A stretch of 64,000 bases of DNA. It comes from Paenibacillus ihumii. GTDB taxonomy: Bacteria; Bacillota; Bacilli; Paenibacillales; Paenibacillaceae. A program made the translations under genes and the position numbers. The stretch spans positions 124,001 to 188,000 of the forward strand of contig NZ_LN884299.1 of the NCBI RefSeq assembly GCF_001403875.1. The letters are read 5' to 3'. The stretch's first letter is position 1. Each line of letters starts with the position of its first letter. Of this stretch, positions 53,082 through 62,506 are shown in pieces. The notes beneath the pieces were generated by a model. It made no database searches. It worked only from the letters and a program-made list of their open reading frames with translations, and had not been told where the DNA came from.

Positions 53082-54734
53082 TTATTGTGCCTTATTCAAT
53101 TGCACCTCTATATCCCGTTCAGGATCAAAGAAGCTGTAGAAGCCAGGGTTTAACTCCAAGCTCCCCGATAGCTCCAAATTTTTGTAACGTTCAACCTTTT
53201 TCCCCGATTGATTAGGGCCGCTAGCAACCATTACAGGATAGATCTCTTCCCCTGCCGTTCGCAGCACGGATTGGTTGATCACCTTAAAACGAGGCGAGTC
53301 CGATTCCGATTCTACAATGAGGTCTTCGCCATCCATATAGTAAGTAAATTGCACGAGAAAATCCTCGACTTCCAATTCCACATACTGCTTCTCATGGTTG
53401 GGTTGCTTGAGGGGTGCCCAATTTTTAGTGAGATCCCGCTTCGTGACTACCGCATCCTTCAATATTAATTGCAGAGAGGCCTGACCCCAATCCTTATACC
53501 ACTCCGGTGATTCAAACTGATAGACATGCCGATAGCTGCTTGAATCGCCGCCTAGAATATTAAAGCCTCCGCTGATCTCTTTACCGTCCACAGCGAGCCG
53601 TACCGTATTATACCAAACGCTGCCCTCCTTCATGCGTTCCATGGACTGATCCTCCGTATAACCGACTTGAATCTCCAGCGGCGTAATAACCAGCTGCCGC
53701 AATGATTTACCCGTTATACGCTCAAGCTCGGAATCCGCCTGAAGTTTGCTGGATAGCAGAGCTTCGGCAGCTTTTTTGCCGTCCACTTCAAAATCAAATT
53801 TCCAGCTGCCTTCCACTCGATTGGCCTCATCCAAATATCGAAGGAAAAATTCCGCCTCCTCCCACTCCTGCTCGGAAAGGTCAAACTCCTGTTGAATGAG
53901 CAGTCCGGGACCCTTAAAAGGAAGAATTGTCCGAACGCCTTGAACGGTTCCTCCTGTGCTCGTCTTCAGGATAAGATGCGGATCCTGGCGTTCCGGGTTT
54001 GCTCCCGAGGTTATAACGTTGTAACGAACCATGATCTGTCCATCCGCTGGCTTTACAGATTCGATCTTCAAGCTTGGATCAAGCTTGGCTTCCGCAGCTC
54101 TCATTGTTCCCGAGTGAGGGTCCAGCTTTAGAGCCACCTCTTTATACTGGTAAAATACAAGGGATTCTGCTGTTAAAGCGTAGCTTTTCTTCTTTTTCTG
54201 CAGCTGATGCCGCGCCTCATAAATGCCAAGCAGCCTGCCGCTTTGCTCATCCAATTGTAGCTGTCCCTGCAGAGGAAGATCCTGGCCGGAAGAACTTAGC
54301 AGGCGGATATGTTCAAATTCCACAGCATCGTATGCGTTGCTGGCCTGATCGGCGTCCAATGAGAGAAGCAGCTTCATTCTCTCATCATCCGCTACAACGC
54401 CATGAAGATTCATCTTCACGCCTTCGCTTGTCGCCTGCTTGTCATAACGCTGTCCATAACCCTGATCTATAGCAGCTGTTATGCTCTTTCCGCCACTCAG
54501 CTCGCTCCAATTCAGCGCGACTCCTGCAAACACGGGAACAGCGATAAACAGGAAGCAGAAGGCCATAATCGCCGCAGGAACCCAACGTTTATTAAATCTT
54601 CCGGCAGAATCGAACGATGGCTCCCTTCTCCGCTTAGAAGCCTCGCGTTCAATGACCGTCCACATCGCATCATAATCCGGCGCAGGCTCTCGCTGCAGAT
54701 GCTGCCTTATTTCATTTTCACGGAACTGCTCCAT
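53082..54734 (-). CDS. DUF4179 membrane protein, probable anti-sigma factor
   Basis: 550 residues. The cytoplasmic N-terminus of about 50 residues (EIRQHLQREPAPDYDAMW) is followed by one membrane segment (WVPAAIMAFCFLFIAVPVFA) and a large extracellular region of beta type, as in DUF4179 proteins. These are usually encoded directly after an ECF sigma factor and hold it inactive. Here the start overlaps the sigma gene by 28 bases, so the pair is coupled. The signal sensed outside is unknown. Confidence 0.84.
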   Translation of the reverse strand: MEQFRENEIRQHLQREPAPDYDAMWTVIEREASKRRREPSFDSAGRFNKRWVPAAIMAFCFLFIAVPVFAGVALNWSELSGGKSITAAIDQGYGQRYDKQATSEGVKMNLHGVVADDERMKLLLSLDADQASNAYDAVEFEHIRLLSSSGQDLPLQGQLQLDEQSGRLLGIYEARHQLQKKKKSYALTAESLVFYQYKEVALKLDPHSGTMRAAEAKLDPSLKIESVKPADGQIMVRYNVITSGANPERQDPHLILKTSTGGTVQGVRTILPFKGPGLLIQQEFDLSEQEWEEAEFFLRYLDEANRVEGSWKFDFEVDGKKAAEALLSSKLQADSELERITGKSLRQLVITPLEIQVGYTEDQSMERMKEGSVWYNTVRLAVDGKEISGGFNILGGDSSSYRHVYQFESPEWYKDWGQASLQLILKDAVVTKRDLTKNWAPLKQPNHEKQYVELEVEDFLVQFTYYMDGEDLIVESESDSPRFKVINQSVLRTAGEEIYPVMVASGPNQSGKKVERYKNLELSGSLELNPGFYSFFDPERDIEVQLNKAQ

Positions 54735-55255
54735 CCCAAATCCTCTCCTCTTTCTTTTTGTTTTGGTTTGTCTGTAGATCCCGCCATTTGCCGCAGCAAT
54801 CCCAGCCCCCGGTTCAGCCTGGATTTGACCGTTCCTTCAGGGATATGGATCACCCTGGAGATCTCCGGAATCGTCAGCTCGTTAACATATCGTAAAATGA
54901 TGACGATGCGGATCTTCTCCGGAAGCTGACTGAACAGCTCATAGAAAGCGGATCTTGTCTCCCGCTGATCATAGCTTTCTTCGACGATATTCGAAATCCG
55001 GGGACGGGAGAGCAGATAGGCGAGGGTTTCCTTGGCCCACCCTTTTTTACGTCTTTTAAGCAAGCTGTTGCATTCATTTGACGCGATTCTCAGGAGCCAG
55101 GGCCTGAGCTCGCGAACCTGCGATCTATCGGCGAGAATCGCTTTAACGAACACTTCTTGGCATACGTCCTCAGCATCACCGCGATTTTGCAGCATGTAAT
55201 AGCAGAGACGATACACTTGCTCCTTATAGGCCTCGAACAGCTCGCGGTCGTTCAC
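54707..55255 (-). CDS. ECF-type RNA polymerase sigma factor
   Basis: 182 residues. Region 2 reads YYMLQNRGDAEDVCQEVFVKA and region 4 LPEKIRIVIILRYVNELTIPEI with IPEGTVKSRLNRGL (given in parts). This is the sigma-70 ECF architecture. It would direct polymerase to stress or envelope genes when released from the DUF4179 partner. The GTG at 55255 is favoured, with GGAGG ten bases upstream; a GTG at 55267 is too close to that site. The C-terminal tail is long and charged. Confidence 0.9.
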   Translation of the reverse strand: MNDRELFEAYKEQVYRLCYYMLQNRGDAEDVCQEVFVKAILADRSQVRELRPWLLRIASNECNSLLKRRKKGWAKETLAYLLSRPRISNIVEESYDQRETRSAFYELFSQLPEKIRIVIILRYVNELTIPEISRVIHIPEGTVKSRLNRGLGLLRQMAGSTDKPKQKERGEDLGWSSSVKMK

Positions 55256-55546
55256 CTTCGTAAGCACCTCCTCGCTTGGGTCTCGATAACTATGACCGTT
55301 ATGAGGTCAGAATCGTTCACTTTTATTAAAAGATTCATCGAAGAAGAGGTTTACGCCTCTGCTCCCTATTTTTCAAATATTAGTAATATCTTGTCCACCA
55401 CAAATATAGTATAATAGATTAGGAAACAAACGTTCTTATTTGCTGCTCATTTTACTGAGAAAGGCATGATTCAGGCTGTTGCCTGCAAATATTAGAGGAA
55501 GGCTTCCCCAGCCGATGGGGAGAATAAATTAGTGAGGTGCAAGCTC

Positions 55547-55987
55547 ATGATTGACCAGAAGCTAGATCTCATCTTAGATGAACTTAAGGAAATTAAAGCA
55601 GTCCAAGCCAGCCAGGGTGAACAGCTAAAGAGTCACGATCAGCAATTCAAAGAGATTCGAGAGCAACTGACAAACCATGATCAGCAGTTCAAAGAGATCA
55701 AAGAACAACTTAATGAGCAGAGTGAGCAGTTAAGAGACCACAATGTTCAATTAAACAGCCATAGCGAGCACATCCAGCAGTTGATTCATATTGTTGCTGC
55801 CACAAATACAAAGGTAGAAGAGCTAACGGATCATATGAACCAAGTCCGCGAGGATGTATCTGAACTTAAAACTAATCAGCAAACCGTTCTCCAAACCCAG
55901 CAGGAGCATGAGAAAATACTCGAAAGATTATCCATCCGTTCCGTTACGCATGAAGCGGATATTGCCGAACTGAGACGAGCTAAATAA
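55547..55987 (+). CDS. Repetitive coiled-coil protein of unknown function
   Basis: 146 residues, almost wholly helical with heptad character. It contains an internal repeat, HDQQFKEIREQLTNHDQQFK and EIKEQL, then looser copies (LRDHNVQLNSHSEHIQQL). No signal or membrane segment. Similar Gln/Glu/His-rich coiled coils occur in Bacilli without known function. ATG at 55547 is chosen with GTGAGGTG upstream. A strong terminator follows, so it is probably monocistronic. Confidence 0.72.
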   Translation: MIDQKLDLILDELKEIKAVQASQGEQLKSHDQQFKEIREQLTNHDQQFKEIKEQLNEQSEQLRDHNVQLNSHSEHIQQLIHIVAATNTKVEELTDHMNQVREDVSELKTNQQTVLQTQQEHEKILERLSIRSVTHEADIAELRRAK

Positions 55988-56023
55988 ATTGCTGACGCTT
56001 TGCATAAACTTCCTTAACATAAC

Positions 56024-56058
56024 GAAGCCCCGGCCAGCTGGCCGGGGCTTCATTTCTG
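56024..56058 (+). terminator. Terminator after the coiled-coil gene
   Basis: GAAGCCCCGGCC (56024-56035) and GGCCGGGGCTTC (56040-56051) pair perfectly around AGCT, followed by ATTTCTGTTT. Confidence 0.88.
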
Positions 56059-56129
56059 TTTAATTCGAAGTAACTGGATTAAGGTAATAATAAATTAGGC
56101 AGTATATCGATCCTTTTTTCCAAGCTCGC

Positions 56130-57827
56130 TTAGGATGCCGTACCTGTCACGGTTGAACCGCTTTTTTGAATCGTATAATTGACGATCTCCCCACTCCAGA
56201 AGTGGAATCTGAGCGTTACGGCGCCGTCATTTACTTCGTTAAAGAAAGCTGGCTGTAATTTGATTTTTCCCTCACTATACACCGGGCTGAAGGTGGTCTC
56301 AAATTCTTTATAGGAGGTCCAGTTATGCGGGCCGGCATTGCCGCCGTTCACATAGACCGCTTCCATCGTGGCGAGCTGATCGCCATTGAATACCGTTGGA
56401 ATTGAAAAGGAAGAAGTCGTGCCCGTCGCACTACTCAGCTTGGGGGTGCTGTAGAGCACTACATTAAACTTCCAATCGGCGCCTTTATTGAATTTTGCCA
56501 CGATCGTCGCATTAACCCCCAATTTCCCCGAGGACGTGAGCTTACCCAGCAGGCTCGCTTTAAAAGTCAATGTACTTCCGTTCAAGGTATAGTCCGTACC
56601 TGAACTCAGCGTTGCTCCGTTCACGGAAAGTGATGTTAACGTATTTCCGTTAAGATGGAGCTGAACCGGAGTATCTTTAATTGTTGTACCTTGCTTTACA
56701 TGAATCAGGTCGCTGGCAGCCGTGGATGAACGCCCCGTCCAACTGGCCTTGATCATATGAAACAAATCCGGATCAGACCACTTGAAGCTCGTTCGGTTAA
56801 AGTGCTGTCCGTTATCCCACAGCATAGTAGAGATGCTTTTCTGCTTCACATAGTAGGCAAAGAACTCAAAAAACTTTAATTTCTCTCCCTGTTCAATAAC
56901 ACCTGTATGCTTATCAAATCCAAGCAATCCATATTCGCCGACAATCACCGGAATTCCCTTTGCTACAAAAGTGTTATATACATTATCGAAGGTCGTTATA
57001 ATATCATTTTGTGTTTCCGCATCAAATTTAGTATGCCCTGCGATATTTACGCTAAATGGCCAAAATCCATAAAAATGAACTGTAGCCATGATATTCTGAT
57101 CATTCAGCTTGGAGATCGTATTGTAAAGTGCCGTCATTCTCTCCTGAGAAGGAGAGGCTTCCAGGGTCGACAGGACAAGCGGACGAGTAGCGTTTTGACC
57201 GCCAGAGTTTCTGACAATGTTGTAAAAGGAGACGTTGAGCTCATCCAGCATTTTTTGCTGTTTTCCTTCATCGGTCGTTCCGCCATCCGTAAAGCGGGGC
57301 TCGTTGACGCTCTCGAACATCAGCTTGTCTGGGCTGTTCTTGAATTTATTGGCGATTTGCGTCCAAATGGCATTATAGCGGGCCAGTACTTGATCATGCT
57401 GGGTCTCCATTTTGCTGATCCATAGCCATGAATCATGATGAATATTGATCATGACATAGAGGTTGGCGTCCAAAGCCCACTGTACAACCTCATGCACCCG
57501 CTCCAGATACGCTGCTTCAATCTGATAATGTGGCGCTGCACCGATATGGGCATCCCAGGTGACCGGAATCCGTATGCTTTTATAGCCTTGGGCCGCGATA
57601 TTCTGAATGAGTTCCTTGGTAACACGCGGATTGCCCCATGCCGTCTCATCCGCACCGACAGCGTCCAGAGAATTGCCAAGGTTCCATCCAGGCTGCATCG
57701 CTTCAACATAAGACTGCATTGCACTTTTAGGAGCAGCGGCAAAAGCGGCATTTGGAACAGCAGCGGCCAATAGCGCGATAACGATGGCCAGCGAGAGAAA
57801 AACCTTCCTGCTTCTACGTTTTTTCAT
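56130..57827 (-). CDS. Secreted GH5 endoglucanase with X2 and CBM46 domains
   Basis: 565 residues. A signal peptide ends near AFAAA (residue 31). The GH5 domain, about 35-370, has GWNLGNSLDA, the acid/base Glu176 in ESVNEPRF and the nucleophile Glu298 in VIVGEYGLLG. About 375-465 is an X2/Ig-like module (VNGATLSSGTDYTLNG), and about 465-560 a CBM46-like module (FHFWSGEIVNYTI). This is the layout of Bacillus Cel5B-type GH5_4 enzymes, which hydrolyse beta-1,4-glucan or xyloglucan outside the cell. A cre-like site lies upstream. Confidence 0.88.
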   Translation of the reverse strand: MKKRRSRKVFLSLAIVIALLAAAVPNAAFAAAPKSAMQSYVEAMQPGWNLGNSLDAVGADETAWGNPRVTKELIQNIAAQGYKSIRIPVTWDAHIGAAPHYQIEAAYLERVHEVVQWALDANLYVMINIHHDSWLWISKMETQHDQVLARYNAIWTQIANKFKNSPDKLMFESVNEPRFTDGGTTDEGKQQKMLDELNVSFYNIVRNSGGQNATRPLVLSTLEASPSQERMTALYNTISKLNDQNIMATVHFYGFWPFSVNIAGHTKFDAETQNDIITTFDNVYNTFVAKGIPVIVGEYGLLGFDKHTGVIEQGEKLKFFEFFAYYVKQKSISTMLWDNGQHFNRTSFKWSDPDLFHMIKASWTGRSSTAASDLIHVKQGTTIKDTPVQLHLNGNTLTSLSVNGATLSSGTDYTLNGSTLTFKASLLGKLTSSGKLGVNATIVAKFNKGADWKFNVVLYSTPKLSSATGTTSSFSIPTVFNGDQLATMEAVYVNGGNAGPHNWTSYKEFETTFSPVYSEGKIKLQPAFFNEVNDGAVTLRFHFWSGEIVNYTIQKSGSTVTGTAS

Positions 57828-57870
57828 CTGAATTCTCCTTTACCCTTATTAGTAAATTACATATCTTGGA

Positions 57871-57885
57871 ATGAAAGCGGTTTCG
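57871..57885. promoter_or_regulatory. CcpA cre-like site before the GH5 gene
   Basis: ATGAAAGCGGTTTCG, 44 bases before the start codon, matches WTGNAANCGNWNNCW except for the last base. Catabolite repression of a secreted cellulase would be expected; binding is inferred. Confidence 0.6.
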
Positions 57886-58024
57886 ATAACTAATTTATCA
57901 CATTTTCTATAGGGCAGGCACCACAATAATTAGAGAATAAATCATATGTAAATTAGCAATCCCTGGCTTTCTCGCCAAAGTGAAATAAGATGAAACAAGC
58001 TGAATCCAAATTCCCCCTAAAAAA

Positions 58025-58063
58025 GTAACAAAGCCCCGATCGAAAAGACCGAGGCTCTGTTAC
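58025..58063 (-). terminator. Terminator of the chitinase gene
   Basis: GTAACAAAGCCCCGATC (58025-58041) pairs imperfectly with GACCGAGGCTCTGTTAC (58047-58063). On the minus strand it is followed by TTTTT. Confidence 0.78.
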
Positions 58064-58077
58064 TATGTTCGGAATAT

Positions 58078-59559
58078 TTAAGGAAGGGAATTCAAGAAGG
58101 GCTTGACCGTATTGGCTAAGCTATAATTCGTAGTCGCATCCCAGTTAATGGACCATGTCATGGCCCCCCGGATATCCGGGTATTTAGCAACCGGTTTGTA
58201 GTTTCCACAGCCGTTGCCGGTGGCCAGGCAGTTCAGCGCGTTGTTAACAACCGTCGGGGAGACATACCCTCCGCCAGCCGCTGATGGCGTAGCCGGAACA
58301 CCGATCCCTAATTGGGAAGGAGCCACCCATTGCAAGGACAAATCGGAAAGGGCGGTTAAGAAATCTACCGTGCCCTGCGAGTAGCATTTGCCGTCCCGTC
58401 CCAGCATGCATCCAGAATTGTAATATTGCACATTAATAACGGAGGTAATATCCTTCAGGTTATTATAGAGCTGCATATAGGATGTATTCGGATTCTGCAT
58501 GTCGATCGTCTGCGGGGCCATCGTCAGGATAAAGTCGCTTCCGACCCTTTGCTGCAGCTGACGAATGGCATTGGTTAAGTTCGTTACATTCATGCCATGC
58601 TCCAGGTCGATGTCCACGCCATCCAGTCCAAATTGAGTAATGATGCCATACATGCTTTCTACGAAATTCGTCACATTTGGAGAGGCGCTATTTAAGTTAA
58701 TATTGCCCTTCTCCCCGCCAATGGAAATAATAACCTTCTTCCCTTGCGCGCGTTTACTCTGAATATCCGCAATCAGATCTGCATTCGAATATCCTCCTAA
58801 AGCCGTGGACAATGAAGGATCTACACTGAATGTAACTCCGCCTGGCTTGGCAGGATCCATTTCCGCAAACGACAATACAATAATGTCATATTGGCTCGGT
58901 ACATCTCTTACTTTCAAATTGCTGGAGTTGTTTATAAAGTTATGCCAGTATCCAGTCAGGGTATGCTTTGGCAGCTGGCCTCCAGCACCGCCGTCATTTC
59001 CTGTCGTCGTCGTCACGCTGATAACCGCGCTGTCCGGGGAACGATTCCCAGCAGCATCCTTGGCCACGACCTTGAAGGAATAAGTCGTCCCGGCAGTAAG
59101 CCCCGTAACAGTAGCTGTTGTACCCGTTACGGATAAAACTACTGACGAGCCTTGATACACTTCATACCCAGTTACGCCTACATTGTCGGTAGACGCAGAC
59201 CAGGTCAAGGTTACGCTGGATGACGTGACGCCACTCGCCGTTAAATTCGCGGGGGCTGTCGGCGCCACGGTGTCGCTGCCTTCTCCTCCGTCACCGCCTC
59301 CATCTTTGACCAGCTCCCATAAAGCCGGAACATTAGGCGGCTCCCATCCATTTAGTGAGGTATGGGACTGAACTGTCCGATAGGTCTTCCCCCCATACGT
59401 CGCCGTATCGTTTATTGCGTAGGACACATTTGGCGCCCAAGCGCCACGATCGGCGGCCGCAGCGGTTAAAGGCAGCAGGCCGATCAGCATAACAAAGACC
59501 AGCAGCAACGGTACAACTCTTCCTGGCTTGCCCAGCATGCCAAATAAACTTTTCTTCAT
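58078..59559 (-). CDS. Secreted GH18 chitinase with CBM5/12 and FnIII domains
   Basis: 493 residues. The signal peptide ends near LTAAAA (about residue 36). A CBM5/12 chitin-binding module (WAPNVSYAINDTATYGGKTY) covers about 40-85, and an FnIII domain (PTAPANLTASGVTSSSVTLTW, in part) about 98-185. The GH18 catalytic domain runs from about 200 to 490, with SIGGEKGN and the DGVDIDLEH motif holding catalytic Glu320. It hydrolyses chitin outside the cell; ChiD-like enzymes of Bacillus circulans have a similar plan. A cre-like site lies upstream. Confidence 0.92.
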   Translation of the reverse strand: MKKSLFGMLGKPGRVVPLLLVFVMLIGLLPLTAAAADRGAWAPNVSYAINDTATYGGKTYRTVQSHTSLNGWEPPNVPALWELVKDGGGDGGEGSDTVAPTAPANLTASGVTSSSVTLTWSASTDNVGVTGYEVYQGSSVVLSVTGTTATVTGLTAGTTYSFKVVAKDAAGNRSPDSAVISVTTTTGNDGGAGGQLPKHTLTGYWHNFINNSSNLKVRDVPSQYDIIVLSFAEMDPAKPGGVTFSVDPSLSTALGGYSNADLIADIQSKRAQGKKVIISIGGEKGNINLNSASPNVTNFVESMYGIITQFGLDGVDIDLEHGMNVTNLTNAIRQLQQRVGSDFILTMAPQTIDMQNPNTSYMQLYNNLKDITSVINVQYYNSGCMLGRDGKCYSQGTVDFLTALSDLSLQWVAPSQLGIGVPATPSAAGGGYVSPTVVNNALNCLATGNGCGNYKPVAKYPDIRGAMTWSINWDATTNYSLANTVKPFLNSLP

Positions 59560-59936
59560 AAAATAAAACCCCTCCTCATGAAATGTCAGTAAGGTTTCTG
59601 TCTCTCCACGTTACAACGAAACATCACCTCCCCTCATATTTATGGTAGCGTTTACATTATTGGCAGCGAAATTGCTTGGCTCAAATGATCCATAGCATTC
59701 TGCATTCATAGATTCATAAGCCTTCGCCCTTCCAAACATTATAACGTTATATACATAATCTATATGGTATGTAAATAATTCTCAATAGATCGGAGGGATT
59801 ATTTTTTTGCGGATACGTCTAACAAGGGGAAGAACCTTGGCCCTTTACGACTAGCCCAATTCCATTAGGTCAAGTGTCACAGATGATTTATCGCCCATAA
59901 GATAAAATAATTACCCGCCGAAAGGAGAAAAAAGCA
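59560..59936. other. Divergent gap between chitinase and His-rich gene
   Basis: 377 bases. It holds the cre-like site at 59642-59656 and AT-rich promoter DNA (for example TATAACGTTATATACATAAT near 59741). GAAAGGAG before 59937 is the ribosome site of the small gene. No further gene is seen. Confidence 0.5.
59642..59656. promoter_or_regulatory. CcpA cre-like site before the chitinase gene
   Basis: ATGGTAGCGTTTACA fits the cre pattern WTGNAANCGNWNNCW with one mismatch. It lies about 85 bases before the chitinase start. Its resemblance to the site before the GH5 gene suggests shared catabolite control (inferred). Confidence 0.5.
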
Positions 59937-60137
59937 ATGACACTGGATAGCTACAGTCAACCAACCCAGCAAAGGGATCCACAGTCCTATTCTAGTTGGC
60001 ACGGACATCACCCTTATTATCATCACTATGGGCAACAACATGGCCATCACCATGGCCACCATTATGTGCATCACCATCATCACTACCATCACCATTACCA
60101 CCATATGGAAAGAGCACAGCAAACTTCGCAACGATAG
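59937..60137 (+). CDS. Histidine/tyrosine-rich small protein
   Basis: 66 residues. The middle is extremely rich in His with Tyr and Gly (WHGHHPYYHHYGQQHGHHHG and further HHHHHYHHHYHH-type runs), giving about one third His. The ends are polar. No signal peptide. AAAGGAG precedes the ATG. Such sequences can bind nickel, copper or zinc, and some His-rich proteins belong to spore coats; neither is proven. The opposite-strand Met/Val-rich frame is only its complement. Confidence 0.68.
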   Translation: MTLDSYSQPTQQRDPQSYSSWHGHHPYYHHYGQQHGHHHGHHYVHHHHHYHHHYHHMERAQQTSQR

Positions 60138-60160
60138 TTTAAACAAAGAAGACAAAAACA

Positions 60161-60227
60161 AAGGCGAGAATAGCTCCGCCCGGATGATATGCTGAATATC
60201 TCCTCCGCAGCGTTACTTTCTCGCCTT
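60161..60227 (+). terminator. Long stem-loop after the His-rich gene
   Basis: AAGGCGAGAA (60161-60170) and TTCTCGCCTT (60218-60227) pair across a 47-base loop that includes CGGATGATATGC. No long T run follows, so terminator function is moderately likely. Confidence 0.5.
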
Positions 60228-60290
60228 GTTATCCCTAATCCACCAACATTCTTTACGCAGCCCATAAGTTAGAATAAGAACAATAGTTAT

Positions 60291-61052
60291 TCAAAAATAG
60301 AGTACAGCCCCATAAAATATCCAGATCGCGATGGCAACTAACTGACACAGCTTAGAAATCATTCGCTCGGCTGCTCCTCCGTTATTGAACAAACGAAGAG
60401 CTATTTTAAACTTCGGAACAAACAAGGAACGTATCCCGTCACTCCCAAAAATATCTCCAAATAAATGAGACCACCAGCCCGCGATAAACCCTAGACAGCT
60501 TGCCATAACCAGTCCCGGATGCTGACTGCCAAAGACGAAGAGTCCCAAACTTAGGACAATTGCAAATTCTGGAGAATGAATGATCCAACGGTGTTTTACG
60601 AACGGCATGATGAATAGAGCAATTCCTGTAAATAAGGCTATCCAGTGCCAGTCGTACATGGCATACCCAATCAGCATCAAAGCACCGCTAGCAATAAGTA
60701 TAATCGTCCTAAGCCTTGCCAAGCTGCCAGCCATAATACCGGCGCCAATCCAAATCGCACCGACTTGTATGGAGTAGCCTAGCAGGATCCATACGCATCC
60801 TATAAATAGGAATATCCCTGACAATGCCCGCATGAGCTTTCTCTTCCCCGATGACAGCTGGAGCTTTTGGCTCGCCGTGCTCGTTTTATGATCCAAATCA
60901 GGGGCAAGTCCGCCCATGATCGAAGCTGCGCATATCACTCCTCCGAAGCCAATAACCTCCAAAGTGGTACTCATCGGGGAAGCCGATAGGGCAGCTACAG
61001 AAGTAGCCGATCCCGCAAGTAAGGCTAATGCAGTATGCCCCTGTCTATTCAA
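60291..61052 (-). CDS. YdjM/DUF457-like membrane-bound hydrolase family protein
   Basis: 253 residues with about six or seven membrane segments. The N-terminal MNRQGHTALALLAGSA and GGLAPDLDHKTS, and the later HRWIIHSPEF and AGWWSHLFGDIFG, supply the His and Asp residues of the YdjM family, predicted metal-dependent hydrolases in the membrane. The biochemical substrate is not known. TTG at 61052 is the start, with GGAAGGGG upstream. Confidence 0.8.
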   Translation of the reverse strand: MNRQGHTALALLAGSATSVAALSASPMSTTLEVIGFGGVICAASIMGGLAPDLDHKTSTASQKLQLSSGKRKLMRALSGIFLFIGCVWILLGYSIQVGAIWIGAGIMAGSLARLRTIILIASGALMLIGYAMYDWHWIALFTGIALFIMPFVKHRWIIHSPEFAIVLSLGLFVFGSQHPGLVMASCLGFIAGWWSHLFGDIFGSDGIRSLFVPKFKIALRLFNNGGAAERMISKLCQLVAIAIWIFYGAVLYF

Positions 61053-61360
61053 TTGTCATCACACCCCTTCCGGCTTGCTGACTGTATCCTGCTGTCGTTG
61101 AAATACCGCGGGATGATAGCACAAACAAGAACGTATGTTTCTATATTAACTCAGACATATCACCTTATTCAAGGTAAAAAAAGACCACCTAGGCTATAAC
61201 CGAGGTGGTCGCTTATATTTCACCAGCTAATTTGAATTCCTCTTTCAACAGCGTTTGATACTCACACTACCTACGACACTAGATCTCCCATCAATAAAAA
61301 CTTGTTCTATTGCATTAGAAAATCTAATCCTCTTCACCGACAACGCTTTTATATCCAACC
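61053..61360. other. Gap upstream of the YdjM-like gene
   Basis: 308 bases without a gene. It contains the terminator at 61175-61214 for the MetX-like gene and the promoter region of the YdjM-like gene. Nothing else stands out. Confidence 0.5.
61175..61214 (-). terminator. Terminator of the MetX-like gene
   Basis: GACCACCT (61183-61190) and AGGTGGTC (61203-61210) pair across 12 bases. On the minus strand a T run follows (A run at 61176-61182). Confidence 0.8.
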
Positions 61361-62371
61361 TCATCGCATCGCCACCAAGCGCTTTAGGTTGTCATCAATA
61401 AATTGATTATCGGCGCTGTTGATTCCGCGGCCGGCAAAGTGGCCCCAGATCGACTCGATCGGACGAAACACAGCATTAGGCATACGCCTAGCCTCGTATT
61501 CGTTATCGTCTGCCGCACAGAAAAGATCCGTGCTTCCTGGCATGACACAGGCCAGCGCTTTAATGCTTCTGAGCGCCTTATCGAAATCTCCGTTATAGGC
61601 GGGGTTTGCACTGATATCTGCATTTTGCCCTGTCCATAGCATGGCTAGTACATTGTGCGGATCCATCTGCATAAAGCTATTTTCCCAGACGCCAACGATA
61701 AAATCGGCCAATGAGTCAAATCCCAGCTCACGATAAAGCTCCTCTCTATAAAACGCCTGAGATACACCCCACCCTGCGTAGACACGGCCAACGGCGCGCA
61801 TGTCTTCAGAGGTCAATTGGTTTAGTCGACTTGAATCGAAACGGACTGCAGCCATAAGCGCAGCTCTCATTCCATCCAGAACCACATTCGTGTGGGGCCA
61901 AGTCTTGGCTATCCCGGCAAAAGGTGCAATTCGTTCCACCATGTCGGGATAACTTGCCCCCCATTGGAATGCTTGAATGCCTCCCATTGACCATCCAACA
62001 ACAAGCGCGATCTTGCGAATGCCGAATTTTTCGGTCAACAGCCGATGCTGGAATTGAACGTTGTCATAGATCGTTACCTGCGGAAAATTGCCCCTATCGA
62101 ATGGGGGCGGCGTATTCGTAGGAGACGAAGACAATCCGTTGCCCAGCAGATTAGGAACGATAATGAAATATTTTCCCGGATCTAGTGCCATGCCGTTTCC
62201 AATCAACCATTCATTCTGAACATGCGTGTCGCCAAACGCAGTTGGATAGACGATGACATTATCTTTCTGTTCATTCAGCCTGCCATAAGTTTTATACGCA
62301 AGAAACGCGCTCGGCAGCGTCACTCCGGATTGCAAGGTTACATCGCCCAAGTCAAAAATCTCATAATCCAT
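61361..62371 (-). CDS. MetX-like alpha/beta hydrolase (homoserine O-acetyltransferase family)
   Basis: 336 residues. It has the MetX-type alpha/beta-hydrolase layout: NVIVYPTAFGDTH, IIVPNLLGNGLSSSPTNTPP and the nucleophile elbow GWSMGGIQAFQWGASYP with the active Ser near 149. The end IESIWGHFAGRG carries the catalytic His. True MetX enzymes acetylate homoserine with acetyl-CoA; many relatives of this length are hydrolases or acyltransferases of unknown substrate, so methionine synthesis is not assumed. Divergent from a LysR regulator, which probably controls it. Confidence 0.82.
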   Translation of the reverse strand: MDYEIFDLGDVTLQSGVTLPSAFLAYKTYGRLNEQKDNVIVYPTAFGDTHVQNEWLIGNGMALDPGKYFIIVPNLLGNGLSSSPTNTPPPFDRGNFPQVTIYDNVQFQHRLLTEKFGIRKIALVVGWSMGGIQAFQWGASYPDMVERIAPFAGIAKTWPHTNVVLDGMRAALMAAVRFDSSRLNQLTSEDMRAVGRVYAGWGVSQAFYREELYRELGFDSLADFIVGVWENSFMQMDPHNVLAMLWTGQNADISANPAYNGDFDKALRSIKALACVMPGSTDLFCAADDNEYEARRMPNAVFRPIESIWGHFAGRGINSADNQFIDDNLKRLVAMR

Positions 62372-62468
62372 CGTATTGTCTCTCCCTTCAAAAATGAAAC
62401 CATATATTTAATTCTTGCTGTTAGTATAGTCCTGTGATACTCTCAAAAAAAGTGAATGAAATTGATAA

Positions 62469-62486
62469 CAATATTCAATAATATTG
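62469..62486. promoter_or_regulatory. LysR-type operator candidate
   Basis: CAATATT (62469-62475) and AATATTG (62480-62486) form an inverted repeat in the 135-base gap between the divergent lysR and metX-like genes. It lies just before the ribosome site of lysR, a position suited to autoregulation; inferred. Confidence 0.4.
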
Positions 62487-62506
62487 AAAACAAAGGGGAT
62501 CGTATG

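Noticed and set aside
61361..62371. Naming the alpha/beta hydrolase metX with a role in methionine synthesis
   Set aside because: Family resemblance is clear, but no other methionine gene is near, and many relatives have other substrates; only a family-level call is justified.
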